64,000 nucleotides of DNA from Desulforapulum autotrophicum HRM2 (GTDB taxonomy: Bacteria > Desulfobacterota > Desulfobacteria > Desulfobacterales > Desulfobacteraceae). Every line of letters starts with the position of its first letter. Position 1 is the first letter of the stretch. This document shows, in pieces, positions 26,789 to 36,335 of this stretch. The notes beneath the pieces are model-generated. The model had not been told where the DNA came from. It ran no database searches and saw only the letters and a list, made by a program, of their open reading frames with translations. The translations under genes were made by a program, and so were the position numbers. The stretch covers positions 186,001-250,000 of the forward strand of contig NC_012108.1 of assembly GCF_000020365.1 (NCBI RefSeq). The letters are read 5' to 3'.

Positions 26789-28058
26789 CAACAATAACAG
26801 CAAAAGAACCATGGATATTGTCAATCAGGGGCTGGAAAAAAGATATGGGGCGGAAAAACGGTTCCGTCGATACGGCCTCTGTGCCATCATCCTCAGCCTG
26901 CTCTGCCTGGGGGTTCTATTTGTCAGTATCGTTGCCAATGGATATACGGCTTTTCAGCAGACCTACATCAACATTGATGTTTTCCTGGATCCTGGGGAAA
27001 TTGACGAATCAAACCTGGCCACGGCCGATTATCAGGGCATGGTCAAGAAGTCATTGCGGGAAATGTTTCCCCAGGTCAAAGAGCGGAGGGAAAAGAAAAA
27101 ACTCTACTCAATGGTCAGCTCCGGCGCCTCCTATGATCTGCTCAATTATGTCAGAAAACATCCTGAAGGGATCGGCGGCACCATTTCTTTGTGGGTACCG
27201 GCCGATGATGATACGGACATGTTCATGAAGGGCCACATCCGGCGGGATGTGCCGGAAGGTGATCGCAGGTTGAATGATGCCCAGATCACCTGGATCGACA
27301 CCCTTGTTGAAAAGAACCGGATCAAAAAGCGTTTCAATAAAACATTCTTCACGGCAGGTGATTCAAGGGAGCCGGAGCTTGCCGGAATCTGGGGGGCAGC
27401 CTGCGGTTCTTTTTTTACCCTCCTTGTCACCCTGATACTCTCCTTTCCCATTGGTGTGGCATCAGCGGTCTACCTTGAAGAGTTTGCCCCGACAAACAGA
27501 TGGACGGATTTCATTGAGGTCAACATCAATAATCTCGCAGCCGTTCCTTCCATTGTTTTCGGCCTTCTGGGCCTGGCCGTATTCCTGAATTTTTTCGGAC
27601 TGCCCAGATCGTCTCCCATGGTGGGTGGATTTGTTCTGACGCTCATGACGTTGCCGACCATTATTATCGCCGGTCGGGCTTCGTTGAAATCGGTACCACC
27701 GTCGATTCGTGAGGCTGCATTGGGGGTGGGAGCCTCCAAAATCCAGATGGTAACCCACCATGTGCTGCCCCTTGCCATGCCCGGAATGTTGACCGGTACC
27801 ATTATCGGTATGGCCCAGGCCCTTGGAGAAACCGCACCGTTGCTGATGATCGGCATGGTCGCGTTTATTGTCGATATACCGGGCGGATTTTCCGATCCAT
27901 CTACGGTTTTACCGGTTCAGATCTTCCTGTGGGCAGACAGCCCGGAACGGGCGTTTCTGGAGCGGACATCAGCCGCCATCATGGTGTTGCTGCTATTTCT
28001 GATCACCATGAATGCCGCTGCTGTCATATTAAGAAAGAAATTTGAAAGACGCTGGTAG
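26781..28058 (+). CDS. pstA: Phosphate ABC transporter permease PstA
   Basis: Partner permease of 425 residues. The conserved part starts near residue 210 (PIGVASAVYLEEFAPTNRWTDFIEVNINNLAAVPSIVFGLLGLAVFL) and includes the coupling loop AALGVGASKIQMVTHHVLPLAMPGMLTGTIIGMAQALGETAPLL. As in PstC, a soluble segment of about 140 residues is inserted after the first helix, so the two proteins are matched long forms. The ATG at 26781 lies within the pstC stop region with GGGAG upstream; a longer in-frame start inside pstC is not needed. pstS follows 40 bp later. Confidence 0.93.
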   Translation: MNNNNNSKRTMDIVNQGLEKRYGAEKRFRRYGLCAIILSLLCLGVLFVSIVANGYTAFQQTYINIDVFLDPGEIDESNLATADYQGMVKKSLREMFPQVKERREKKKLYSMVSSGASYDLLNYVRKHPEGIGGTISLWVPADDDTDMFMKGHIRRDVPEGDRRLNDAQITWIDTLVEKNRIKKRFNKTFFTAGDSREPELAGIWGAACGSFFTLLVTLILSFPIGVASAVYLEEFAPTNRWTDFIEVNINNLAAVPSIVFGLLGLAVFLNFFGLPRSSPMVGGFVLTLMTLPTIIIAGRASLKSVPPSIREAALGVGASKIQMVTHHVLPLAMPGMLTGTIIGMAQALGETAPLLMIGMVAFIVDIPGGFSDPSTVLPVQIFLWADSPERAFLERTSAAIMVLLLFLITMNAAAVILRKKFERRW

Positions 28059-28893
28059 GTATAATTAGTTGCAAGCTACTAAAAAAACAGGAGAAAAAAT
28101 GAAAAAAGCATTGCTCACTATTTTTGCCCTGGCCTTTGTTGCCGGGGTTGCAGGTCCGTCATTTGCCGACGCTTCCAGGGATTATATCTCGATTGTCGGC
28201 TCTTCAACCGTTTATCCGTTTGCGACGGTTGTTGCCGAAAGATTTGGTAAATCCACCAAGTTTAAGACCCCGAAAATTGAATCCACCGGATCCGGCGGAG
28301 GACACAAACTGTTCGGTGCAGGTGTCGGGGTCCAGCATCCGGACATCACGAATTCTTCCAGAAGAATTAAAAAATCCGAGTTTGAAAAAGCGACGAAAAA
28401 CGGCATCAGAATTGTAGAGGTAAAAATTGGTTATGACGGCATTGTTGTGGCCAACTCCAAGCAAGCCGCCCCGTTTAAACTGACCCGCAGGGATCTGTTC
28501 CTGGCCCTGGCCAAAACGGTTCCCTCAACGGACAATATTGCCGGCAACACCCAGCCCAACCCCTACAAAACATGGAAAGATGTAAACCCCTCTCTGCCTG
28601 ATGTTAAAATCGAAGTCTTGGGTCCTCCGCCCACATCCGGTACCCGGGATGCATTTGTTGAGCTGGTCATGGAAGCCGGTGCTGAAGAATTCGGTTGGAT
28701 TAAAGCCATGGCTAAAACAGACAAAAAGGCGTACAAAGCACTTTGTCATACGGTTCGAGAAGATGGTGCCTACATCGAAGCCGGTGAAAACGACAACCTG
28801 ATTGTTCAGAAACTCGAAGCCAATCCCGATGCACTGGGGATTTTTGGGTTCTCGTTTTTGGACCAGAACACCGATAAAATCCAGGGCTCTTTC

Positions 28894-30763
28894 ATTGATC
28901 TGACCTTTCGCTTATTTTTTAGAGGTATTTGAATTAACGAGGCTCTTTGCACTGGACAATTAAGGCCAGCCGTGTCATGGTCATCATAAAACCCATTACC
29001 TGGAGGTTTATGATGGCCCCAAAAATTGAGAGAATCGATACGATACCGCTTATCATCGCAACCCTTGAAAAGATGAACGTTCAAAAAACAATTGACAGTA
29101 TTTTTATTGCTCATGGTAACTGGATCGGTCTCAGCTATGGTCAGTTGACGGTTTTGTTCGTAACCTATGTGTTGCATTCCTTGACCCATCATTTTTACGG
29201 GGTGGAATCCTGGGCAAATCAACATAAAACAGTTATAGAACGTGTGACAGGCTGGAACGTGGGTGAAAAAGATGCCACAGACGACCGCCTGGGGAAACTT
29301 GCACAGGTGTTTGGAGAAAACGACGAATACATATCAGAGTTTCAGATTCAGATGGGGCAAGGCATTATCTGTGCTTACCAGTTACCGACAAAAATTGTTC
29401 GCTATGACACCACGGCTTTCAATGTGTACCATGACCCAGAGAGCAGAAAGAACGGTATCTTGGAATTTGGTCACAGCAAAGATCATCGGCCAGATCTTCT
29501 TCAATTCAAACAAGGCCTTGCAACATTGGACCCGTCTGGGGTTCCCATTTTAAGCGAAACTCTTCCGGGGAACCGTGCTGATGACCCCTGCTATTTCCCA
29601 GCCTGGCAGCGTATGGTGAAAACCATCGGCAACCCTGATTTTTTGTATATTGCAGATTGCAAGGCAGCCGCCCTTGAAACCCGTGCTGCAATAGATCATG
29701 AAAAAGGATATTACCTTTTTCCATTACCAATGACCGGTGAGATTCCCCGTCTTATCAAAGAGTTGGTTTTGAACCCTGGGCAAGCCTTTCAAGAGATTGT
29801 GTTGCTCCCAAAAGATGAAGACCAAAACGAACGGGTGGTAGGCAAGGGATTTGTCGTGAATCAGCAAATGGAAAAACAGCTCGAAAGCGGAACAGTTCAT
29901 CGATGGCAGGAAAGATGGATGGTTAGCCTGAGTAATAGCCATGCGCAGCGTCGGAAAAAATCGTTTCAAGATCGTTTGGACAAAGCCGAAAGCAAATTGG
30001 CTAAACTTAAGGCAAAGACCAACGACTCCGTAGATTCTTTTAAGCTCAAAGCCGAAAAGATATTGCAGGCATGTAACGTTGAGGCCTATTTTCATCTTGA
30101 AATCAACGACTCCGTAACCTTGCAGAAAAAATATATTGGTAGAGGACGCCCAGGGCCAAACACCCCTTTCAAAATGGTGGAAGTCCTGAATTTGGACTTA
30201 ATGGTAAATCGAAATGAAGAGGCGATTGAAGAATTCAAAGCGTTGGCTGGTTGGCGGATCTTTGCAACCAATGTTGACGAAAACAGTATGACGCTTAACC
30301 AAAGCACACAATACTACAGGGATGAGTGGCTTGTAGAACGGGGTTTCCATCGACTAAAAAAAGGGCATATCCCTGTACTGCCTTTATTTTTACGTCTGCA
30401 GAAAAGAATCAAAGGCTTGATGGTAATGTTGACCATTGCCCTTCAGGCATTGACCCTGATGGAATTTGTCGTCCGCAGGGAGTTATCCAAAGCAGATGAA
30501 CCTATTGCAGGGCTTGTTCCCGGAAATCCAAAAATGAAGACAAAACGCCCCACTGCAGAACGATTGCTTTCACAATTTGACAGCCTTCACCTTTTGATCG
30601 AAGAAAAGGGAGAAAAAATTTCCGGTGTCGTGGTTGAAGAATTGACGGCTTTACAGAAAAGAATCTTAACGCTTCTGGATTTGCCAGAAAAAACCTATGA
30701 CCTTTCCTTCGTGGTCGGAAAAAAAAATTAGGCGTACAAAAATGAGCGAAACCCAAGATTGAT
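28894..30763. mobile_element. IS1634-family insertion sequence in pstS (with target duplication)
   Basis: The element proper is 28900-30757 (1,858 bp). The target duplication ATTGAT lies on both sides (28894-28899 and 30758-30763). The ends are imperfect inverted repeats: left CTGACCTTTCGCTTATTTTT, right (minus strand) CTTGGGTTTCGCTCATTTTT. It carries one transposase gene in the same direction as pstS. Duplication length, size and transposase type all fit IS1634. Confidence 0.9.
29010..30731 (+). CDS. IS1634-family transposase
   Basis: DDE transposase of 573 residues. The N-terminal region (APKIERIDTIPLIIATLEKM, then LSYGQLTVLFVTYVLHSLTHHFYGVESWA) is the DUF4277-type domain of IS1634 transposases. 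The catalytic core has VRYDTTAFNVYHD for the first Asp, LYIADCKAAAL for the second, and YYRDEWLVERGFHRLKKGH for the Glu. TGGAGG lies just before ATGATG at 29010. The frame is complete, with no stop or shift, so the element may still be active. It fills most of the insertion in pstS. Confidence 0.92.
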   Translation: MMAPKIERIDTIPLIIATLEKMNVQKTIDSIFIAHGNWIGLSYGQLTVLFVTYVLHSLTHHFYGVESWANQHKTVIERVTGWNVGEKDATDDRLGKLAQVFGENDEYISEFQIQMGQGIICAYQLPTKIVRYDTTAFNVYHDPESRKNGILEFGHSKDHRPDLLQFKQGLATLDPSGVPILSETLPGNRADDPCYFPAWQRMVKTIGNPDFLYIADCKAAALETRAAIDHEKGYYLFPLPMTGEIPRLIKELVLNPGQAFQEIVLLPKDEDQNERVVGKGFVVNQQMEKQLESGTVHRWQERWMVSLSNSHAQRRKKSFQDRLDKAESKLAKLKAKTNDSVDSFKLKAEKILQACNVEAYFHLEINDSVTLQKKYIGRGRPGPNTPFKMVEVLNLDLMVNRNEEAIEEFKALAGWRIFATNVDENSMTLNQSTQYYRDEWLVERGFHRLKKGHIPVLPLFLRLQKRIKGLMVMLTIALQALTLMEFVVRRELSKADEPIAGLVPGNPKMKTKRPTAERLLSQFDSLHLLIEEKGEKISGVVVEELTALQKRILTLLDLPEKTYDLSFVVGKKN

Positions 30764-31070
30764 GGTGTGCAGCCGACTTTTGATGCCATTGCCGACAGTT
30801 CATATCCGGTTTCCCGGCCGCTGTTTTTTTATGTGAAAAAAGAGCATGTCGATAAAATCCCGGGCATCCGTGAATTTCTCAAAGAGTTCACCAGTGAAAA
30901 AGCCTGGGGCAATGAAGGATACCTGACGGACAAGGGCCTGATTCCCATGCCAAAGGAAGAAAGAGCCCGGTTTGTAAAAGCGGTTGCTGATCTCGTCCCC
31001 ATGGCGGCAGCTGATTTCTAAGGACCGCAGATGAACTAAGTTGAACAAAATCAGTTCCTGTTCGTACAAT

Positions 31071-31108
31071 GTGGCTGCCGGATGCCTTTAGGGCCTGAGG
31101 GCAGCCAC
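31071..31108 (+). terminator. Hairpin between pstS and pstB
   Basis: GTGGCTGCC (31071-31079) and GGCAGCCAC (31100-31108) form a nine-base-pair stem around a 20-nt loop in the 120-bp gap after pstS. There is no strong T run, so it is more likely an RNA-stabilising or attenuating hairpin than a full stop. It could set different levels for pstS and pstB-phoU. Confidence 0.5.
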
Positions 31109-31141
31109 TTCATTCTCTTAATTGAAATATGAGTTTAAATC

Positions 31142-32056
31142 ATGAACAACCAATCAACAATGGTTTTACCCCGGCGCCTTGGGGCGGAAAAAAAACCCCC
31201 TGATTCAAAACGCGATTCGGCGACGCCTTCCCGGGGCAATACAAGGCTCGTTCCTAAAGACGATCGCAGAACCGTGGGACAAAAGACGGTGGACAATCCA
31301 AGAATGCGGTGTGAGCATGTCAATGTGTATTATAATTACGGTGAAAAAAAGGCCATTAACGATATAACCCTGGATATTGGCCGTAACGAGGTGATCGCCA
31401 TGATCGGGCCTTCCGGATGCGGAAAATCCACCTTTTTGCGAACGCTTAACCGGATGAACGACACCATTGACGGCTGCCGGGTCGAAGGGCGGATTACCCT
31501 GGACGGCAAAAATATCTATGATAGGGATGTGGATGTCGTACCGTTGAGGGCCCAGGTGGGTATGGTCTTTCAAAAGCCCAACCCTTTTCCCAAATCCATT
31601 TATGATAATGTGGCCTACGGTGCCAAAATTCATGGCCTGGTCCAGAACAAAACCGAAACCGATGAACTGGTGGAGACGTCCCTGAAGCGGGCAGGATTGT
31701 GGAATGAGGTCAAGGACCGCCTAGAACAGCCGGGTACCGGTCTTTCCGGAGGGCAGCAGCAGCGGCTTTGTATTGCCCGGACCATTGCGGTGGGTCCGGA
31801 AGTGATACTGATGGATGAACCCTGCTCGGCCCTAGATCCCATCGCCACGGCCATCATTGAAGACCTGATTGATGAGCTGGTCAAGGATTACTCGATCGCC
31901 ATTGTCACCCATTCCATGCAGCAGGCGTCCCGTATTTCTCAGCGGACCGCTTACTTTCACATGGGCGATCTGATTGAGATCGGGACCACGAATCAGATCT
32001 TTATGAATCCCCTGCACCAGTTAACCCATGACTATATTACTGGACGATTTGGATAA
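31142..32056 (+). CDS. pstB: Phosphate ABC transporter ATPase PstB
   Basis: ATPase of the Pst importer, 304 residues from the chosen ATG. Walker [26 protein letters not shown] and [16 protein letters not shown] are intact, and the PstB-type [15 protein letters not shown] is present. The family usually begins close to [18 protein letters not shown], here at position 31304. The 54 residues before it are rich in Pro, Arg and Lys and are not recognisable; neither start has a strong ribosome site. The true start is therefore uncertain. It ends inside the first bases of the phoU region, and the operon continues. Confidence 0.9.
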   Translation: MNNQSTMVLPRRLGAEKKPPDSKRDSATPSRGNTRLVPKDDRRTVGQKTVDNPRMRCEHVNVYYNYGEKKAINDITLDIGRNEVIAMIGPSGCGKSTFLRTLNRMNDTIDGCRVEGRITLDGKNIYDRDVDVVPLRAQVGMVFQKPNPFPKSIYDNVAYGAKIHGLVQNKTETDELVETSLKRAGLWNEVKDRLEQPGTGLSGGQQQRLCIARTIAVGPEVILMDEPCSALDPIATAIIEDLIDELVKDYSIAIVTHSMQQASRISQRTAYFHMGDLIEIGTTNQIFMNPLHQLTHDYITGRFG

Positions 32057-32069
32057 TTTAAGGATGGAT

Positions 32070-32756
32070 ATGCTGAATCATACCGTGAAATCATTTGATA
32101 AAGAGATAGCGCATCTTTCAGACGAAATCAACCGACTGGCCATGGCCTGTTCAAACCAGCTGGAAAAGGCTGCCATTGCGTTTGATCTAATGGACAAAGG
32201 CCTGGCCGGCAAGGTGGCCAAGGACGATGAGAAGGTCAATGTCCTGGAACGATTGATTGAAGATCATGCCGTCCGGTTTCTGGCAAAGCGCCAACCCATG
32301 GCCGTCGACCTGCGTTTTTTCCTCGCTGCCATGAAGATCGCCTATGAACTGGAGCGGATCGGGGATAATGCTGAAAATATTGCCAAGGGTGTTATTTTTT
32401 TAAAGAAAAGACCGGACCATGGTATTGTAAAACGTATCGTGGACATGACTGCCGACTGCAGGAGCATGCTCCAGGAGGCCGTTGAGGCGTTTTTGGCAAT
32501 GGATGCAGATAAAGCCTCTGCCGTGTGGAAACGGGACGAAGGGATTGATGAGAGCTTTAAACGGATCATGGGGCTGGTGTTTGATCAGACAAAGGGCCCA
32601 TGCGTGGACAGTTTTGAGGACGGGACCCAGATCGTTTTGATGGCCCGGTGCATTGAGCGCATCGGCGACCACATCACCAATATTGCTGAGGATATCTACT
32701 ATATTGCCACCGGCCAGAATAATTTAAAACAGATCATGATGAAACTGGATGAATAG
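32070..32756 (+). CDS. phoU: Phosphate signalling regulator PhoU
   Basis: All-helical PhoU protein of 228 residues, which relays Pst status to PhoR-type kinases and limits phosphate uptake. Two PhoU repeats are seen, each with the metal-cluster motif: YELERIGDNAENIAK and RCIERIGDHITNIAED. The ATG at 32070 was chosen over those at 32028 and 32064 because AAGGA lies 5 bp before it. It is the last gene of the pst operon. No phoB or phoR is in the window. Confidence 0.92.
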   Translation: MLNHTVKSFDKEIAHLSDEINRLAMACSNQLEKAAIAFDLMDKGLAGKVAKDDEKVNVLERLIEDHAVRFLAKRQPMAVDLRFFLAAMKIAYELERIGDNAENIAKGVIFLKKRPDHGIVKRIVDMTADCRSMLQEAVEAFLAMDADKASAVWKRDEGIDESFKRIMGLVFDQTKGPCVDSFEDGTQIVLMARCIERIGDHITNIAEDIYYIATGQNNLKQIMMKLDE

Positions 32757-32764
32757 AAGACCGA

Positions 32765-32818
32765 ATAACCGGCACGGCCGGAGCGAGGGATGGCATCCGG
32801 CCACAACGAACATTGAAA
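32765..32818 (+). repeat. Dispersed GC-rich repeat, copy A
   Basis: Copy of a short family that reads ATAACCGGCAYGGCCGGAGC, a variable middle, then GGCCACAACGAA and TGAAA. GGCCGG and CCGGCC can pair into a hairpin. It lies just after phoU. Related copies are at 41133, 41221, 48389, 56899 and 57015. Confidence 0.7.
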
Positions 32819-32998
32819 ATCCCCCAATGACAAGGCTTTGGACGGAGTTTCATATAAACAGGAGCTGGGTGATCCGCCCGTCCTGTTTTTGTTTGATTCA
32901 AATGCGATCCTAACTTTATCCTCATGCCGACCGGATAAGGTGGGGTTGCTATCAAGGCAGAATATGACCATGAATTTGAACAGACAAGGAGAAGACCA

Positions 32999-35446
32999 AT
33001 GATTTGTGCCGATCTGCATGTGCACTCCATGGCGTCAAAAAGGCCGTCCGAGTGGTTTTTAAAAAAGGTGGGGGCCAGGGAGTCCTACACCGATGTTGAG
33101 GCAATATATCAAAAAGCGAAAGACCAGGGAATGACCTTTGTCACGGTCTCGGATCACAACACCATCGAGGGGGGACTCAACCTGGTCAAAGCCCATCCTG
33201 ATGATACCTTTTTAAGTGTGGAGGTGACCGCCTATTTCCCCGAAGACAACTGCAAGATCCACATCCTTGTGTTTGATCTTACCCGGGATCAGTTCAAGGC
33301 GATTGACGGGATAAGAAACAATATTTACCTGCTCCGGGATTACCTTTTAAAGGAAAACCTGGCCTATTCCGTGGCCCATGCCACCTACAGCGTTAACAAC
33401 AGACTGACCCTTGCGGTTCTGGAGAAACTGATGGTGCTCTTTGACGTGTTTGAAGGGATCAACGGCGCCAGGAACAGTCTACACAACGAGGTATGGCAGG
33501 CCGTGCTCCACAGCCTGACCCCGGATCGCATGGAAGTCCTTGCAGACCGGTACTCAATTGAGCCTGCCGGCAGCGATCCCTGGATAAAAGGGATAACTGG
33601 CGGTTCAGACGACCATGCTGGCCTTTTCATCGGCCAGACCTATACCACGGCCCCCTGGGGGATCACCAGGGCCGATTTCATCAACAGCATCCGGGAGAAG
33701 CGCACCTTTAGTTCGGGCAGGAGCAACGATTACAAGAGCCTGGCCTTCTCCATCTACAAGATTTTTTGTGATTATTCCGGATCCAGGTTTATGAACGATC
33801 CCCACAGCATCCAGGAGTTTGTGGGCAGCATCCTGTTTTCCGACAGCGACCGCAGGGTGAAAAACTGGATTATCCGGCAGAAAATCAAGCGGGGCAAAGA
33901 AGCCAGGGATCAGATTATTTTTCGGTTCTTTGACGACGTGCTCAGCTGGTCCCGAAACCGGACCATGGATGTGGAGGCGCGTATGGAAAAGATTTATACG
34001 AGCATGGCCACCTTGTTTGACGGGTTCACCTTCATGGTCATGGAGTCCATGGTCAAGGATCTGTGCAACGGGGATGCAGGACGGCTGTTCAAGAACATCA
34101 GCGCCTCCCTTCCCATGATGTTCATTTCGGTTCCGTTCTTCTCTTCCCTGAAACATCTCTTCCTTGACCGGGATCTTATCACGGCACTGAAACACGAATA
34201 TGTGGGACCTGGCAGCCATGGACAGGACCGGGTACTATGGTTCACCGACACCATTAACGACCTGAACGGGGTTGCGGTGAGCCTTTCCAACTACATGCAG
34301 AGCGCCCTTGACCGGGATTGCAACGCCACCTTTGTTGTCTGCCTGCCGGATGACAAGGCCAGGGATCTGCTGCCCAACACCCTGAACCTTAACTCGATTT
34401 TTTGCCACAGTCCCGACTTTTACGCAAGCTATACCCTGCACATTCCCTCCCTGCTCAATTCTGTTGAACAGATCTACAAACAGAGACCCGAACGAATTAT
34501 CATATCAACCCCCGGCCCGGTGGGCCTTCTCGGCCTTCTCATGTCAAAGCTAATGGGTGTCCCGGTTTCTGGGATTTTTCATACCGATTTTGCCGCCCAG
34601 GCCGGGTTCATGTTCGATGATGAGATCGTTGCAGATGTCATTAATGAGTACACCCGGTGGTTTTACGCCTGTGTCGATGAGATCAGGGTTCCTACGAGGG
34701 CATACATGGAGATTCTTGAATCCCAGGGATACGACCACTGCAAGATGAGGCTGCTCAAGCGGGGCATCGATATCCGGCCACCCCGATTTTCCGACATGGA
34801 GAAAAGGGCATTCATGGGGCTCCATAAGATTCCCCGGGGATTTACCCTGCTGTGGGCGGGCCGGGTCAGCCGGGACAAAAACCTTTATTTCCTTGTGGAT
34901 ATTTACAGGCAGGTTGCAGCGGCTAGAAGTGACGTCAACCTGGTGATCTGCGGGGATGGTCCCGACCTTGGGGAGGTGAAGCAGCTGCTTCAAGGTTTTG
35001 AACGGGTGGTATTCACCGGCTGCATCCCCCATGGCAGAATGCTTGAGTTTTATACCTGTGCAGACCTGTTCGTGTTTCCGAGCACCACTGACACCTTTGG
35101 CATGGTGGTGTTCGAGGCCCAGGCCTGCGGCCTTGCCGCCATGGTCTCCGATGTGGGCGGTCCCCAGGAGATCGTTGTGAACGGCAAGACCGGTTTTGTG
35201 CGACAGACCAAGGATTCCAGCGCCTGGAGCCGTCAGATCCTGGAACTTGTTAAGTTGAAGCAGAACAACCCCCAGGCCTTTGACCGCATGGGCATGCATG
35301 CAGCAGAACATATCCGGGTCAACTTCTCCTGGGACGAGGCCCTGGGCGATATCCTTGAAGGCGAGCAGCCTGAAGTTCGTCCTCTGGAAGCCTACCCTCC
35401 ATTGCAAGTTCCCAGGCAAAGCGAGACTGCCCGGGCCGTGGCATAA
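32999..35446 (+). CDS. PHP-domain phosphoesterase fused to GT4 glycosyltransferase
   Basis: An 815-residue two-enzyme fusion. Residues 1-280 form a PHP domain with what looks like a full metal-ligand set: CADLHVHS, TVSDHNT, SVEVTAYF, YSVAHAT and GGSDDHAGL. Residues 280-420 are a linker domain without a known signature. From about 430 to 800 a GT4 glycosyltransferase is visible: FHTDFAAQAG, LKRGIDIRPP, WAGRVSRDKNLYFLVD, CGDGPDLGEVKQL and FPSTTDTFGMVVFEAQACGL (D-x7-E in place of the common E-x7-E). AAGGAG lies 8 bp before the ATG. It follows phoU by about 240 bp on the same strand. One possible role is swapping phospholipid headgroups for sugars under phosphate limitation (inference); polysaccharide synthesis is the alternative. 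Confidence 0.85.
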   Translation: MICADLHVHSMASKRPSEWFLKKVGARESYTDVEAIYQKAKDQGMTFVTVSDHNTIEGGLNLVKAHPDDTFLSVEVTAYFPEDNCKIHILVFDLTRDQFKAIDGIRNNIYLLRDYLLKENLAYSVAHATYSVNNRLTLAVLEKLMVLFDVFEGINGARNSLHNEVWQAVLHSLTPDRMEVLADRYSIEPAGSDPWIKGITGGSDDHAGLFIGQTYTTAPWGITRADFINSIREKRTFSSGRSNDYKSLAFSIYKIFCDYSGSRFMNDPHSIQEFVGSILFSDSDRRVKNWIIRQKIKRGKEARDQIIFRFFDDVLSWSRNRTMDVEARMEKIYTSMATLFDGFTFMVMESMVKDLCNGDAGRLFKNISASLPMMFISVPFFSSLKHLFLDRDLITALKHEYVGPGSHGQDRVLWFTDTINDLNGVAVSLSNYMQSALDRDCNATFVVCLPDDKARDLLPNTLNLNSIFCHSPDFYASYTLHIPSLLNSVEQIYKQRPERIIISTPGPVGLLGLLMSKLMGVPVSGIFHTDFAAQAGFMFDDEIVADVINEYTRWFYACVDEIRVPTRAYMEILESQGYDHCKMRLLKRGIDIRPPRFSDMEKRAFMGLHKIPRGFTLLWAGRVSRDKNLYFLVDIYRQVAAARSDVNLVICGDGPDLGEVKQLLQGFERVVFTGCIPHGRMLEFYTCADLFVFPSTTDTFGMVVFEAQACGLAAMVSDVGGPQEIVVNGKTGFVRQTKDSSAWSRQILELVKLKQNNPQAFDRMGMHAAEHIRVNFSWDEALGDILEGEQPEVRPLEAYPPLQVPRQSETARAVA

Positions 35447-35483
35447 TTCTGACCAACCTCTTGAACAAGGATCCATTTCTATT

Positions 35484-36335
35484 ATGAACAAACAGCTAAA
35501 CCTGTTGGGTGAGTCCTGCCTGGGGATTAACGATTCGGCCCATCCCCGGAAATCCGAAAAAAAGACGCTCCTCCATGGGGATCCGGTATCCAGCGGGTTT
35601 GCAGAAGGCAGGGCCTATTTCCTGGGCAAACGGGTGAGTTTCGATCAGGTCGCCCAGGAAACAGGCGAGGATATACCGACCGAAATAGCCCGTCTTGAGA
35701 CGGCATTTCTGAAATCAGAGGCCGAGGTGCAAAGCCTTGTGGGAGGGGCCCGGGATCTGTCTCCCCAGGATAAGGCCATCCTTGAAACCCATTTGATGGT
35801 GCTCCAGGACAATTTATTCATGAAACAGGTGAAAGACCATATCCAGGACGGGCTGACCGCAGAATATTCCCTGAAAAAAATCGTTTTAAAACATGTCGAT
35901 TTTTTCCGGGGGCTTGATGATCCTTATTTCCAGGATAGGTGGGCCGATATCGAGGATATCGGCAAGCGTGTGCTCCATAACCTGTTCGGATTTCAAGGAA
36001 CTATTACAACAAAGCTCAGGCAGCCAACGATCCTGGTGGCTTCGGATATTTCTCCTGTGGATATGGTGGCCCTGAAGCAGGTGAACCTGAAGGGGATCGT
36101 GCTGTCCAAGGGCGGAAAGACATCCCATGCAGTGATTCTGGCCAGGTCCTTTGAGATCCCCATGGTGATCGGTGTGACCGCAGCCCTGGATGCCATTAAA
36201 CCCGAAGAACCCTTGATCCTGGACGGCAATTCAGGGCTGGTGTTCCGGAAACCCACCCGGAAAATCATTGATGCCTATGCCCAGCTCAAGGAGCATGGTG
36301 CCGCAAACCCCGTCGTGCCTTGTCAGGGGAAATAA
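35484..36335 (+). CDS. Half-length PTS enzyme-I-like protein (swivelling His domain only)
   Basis: Protein of 283 residues corresponding to the N-terminal half of PEP:protein phosphotransferase (enzyme I). ETHLMVLQDNLFMKQVKDHI and the phosphohistidine swivelling segment LSKGGKTSHAVILARSFEIPMVIG (active His near residue 215) are clear. The C-terminal PEP-binding barrel of about 300 residues is absent: the frame ends soon after the swivelling domain. It could be a stand-alone phosphocarrier piece, or a gene cut short by rearrangement. The last 105 bp overlap the end of an opposite-strand sensor gene that also looks truncated. The start at 35484 is the first ATG after the PHP-GT gene stop; AAGGAT lies upstream. 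Confidence 0.7.
   Translation: MNKQLNLLGESCLGINDSAHPRKSEKKTLLHGDPVSSGFAEGRAYFLGKRVSFDQVAQETGEDIPTEIARLETAFLKSEAEVQSLVGGARDLSPQDKAILETHLMVLQDNLFMKQVKDHIQDGLTAEYSLKKIVLKHVDFFRGLDDPYFQDRWADIEDIGKRVLHNLFGFQGTITTKLRQPTILVASDISPVDMVALKQVNLKGIVLSKGGKTSHAVILARSFEIPMVIGVTAALDAIKPEEPLILDGNSGLVFRKPTRKIIDAYAQLKEHGAANPVVPCQGK

Larger units (their letters stand above)
28099..31021 (+). pseudogene. pstS: Phosphate-binding protein gene pstS, split by an IS element
   Basis: Periplasmic phosphate-binding protein, broken in two. The first part (28099-28899, 267 codons) has a signal peptide (LLTIFALAFVAGVAGPSFA), the phosphate-binding IVGSSTVYPFA and STGSGGGHKLFGAG, and SGTRDAFVEL. The insertion lies after QGSFID. 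The second part (30764-31021) continues GVQPTFDAIADSSYPVSRPLFFYVK to the natural stop. Removing the element and one ATTGAT copy restores a continuous 352-codon frame. As it stands, a truncated protein of 267 residues plus about ten from the element would be made, lacking the last C-terminal helices. AGGAG precedes the ATG. The rest of the pst operon looks intact. Confidence 0.9.

Noticed and set aside
34550-35491. 313-codon minus-strand frame
   Set aside because: It is antisense to the glycosyltransferase domain and shows no recognisable motif.
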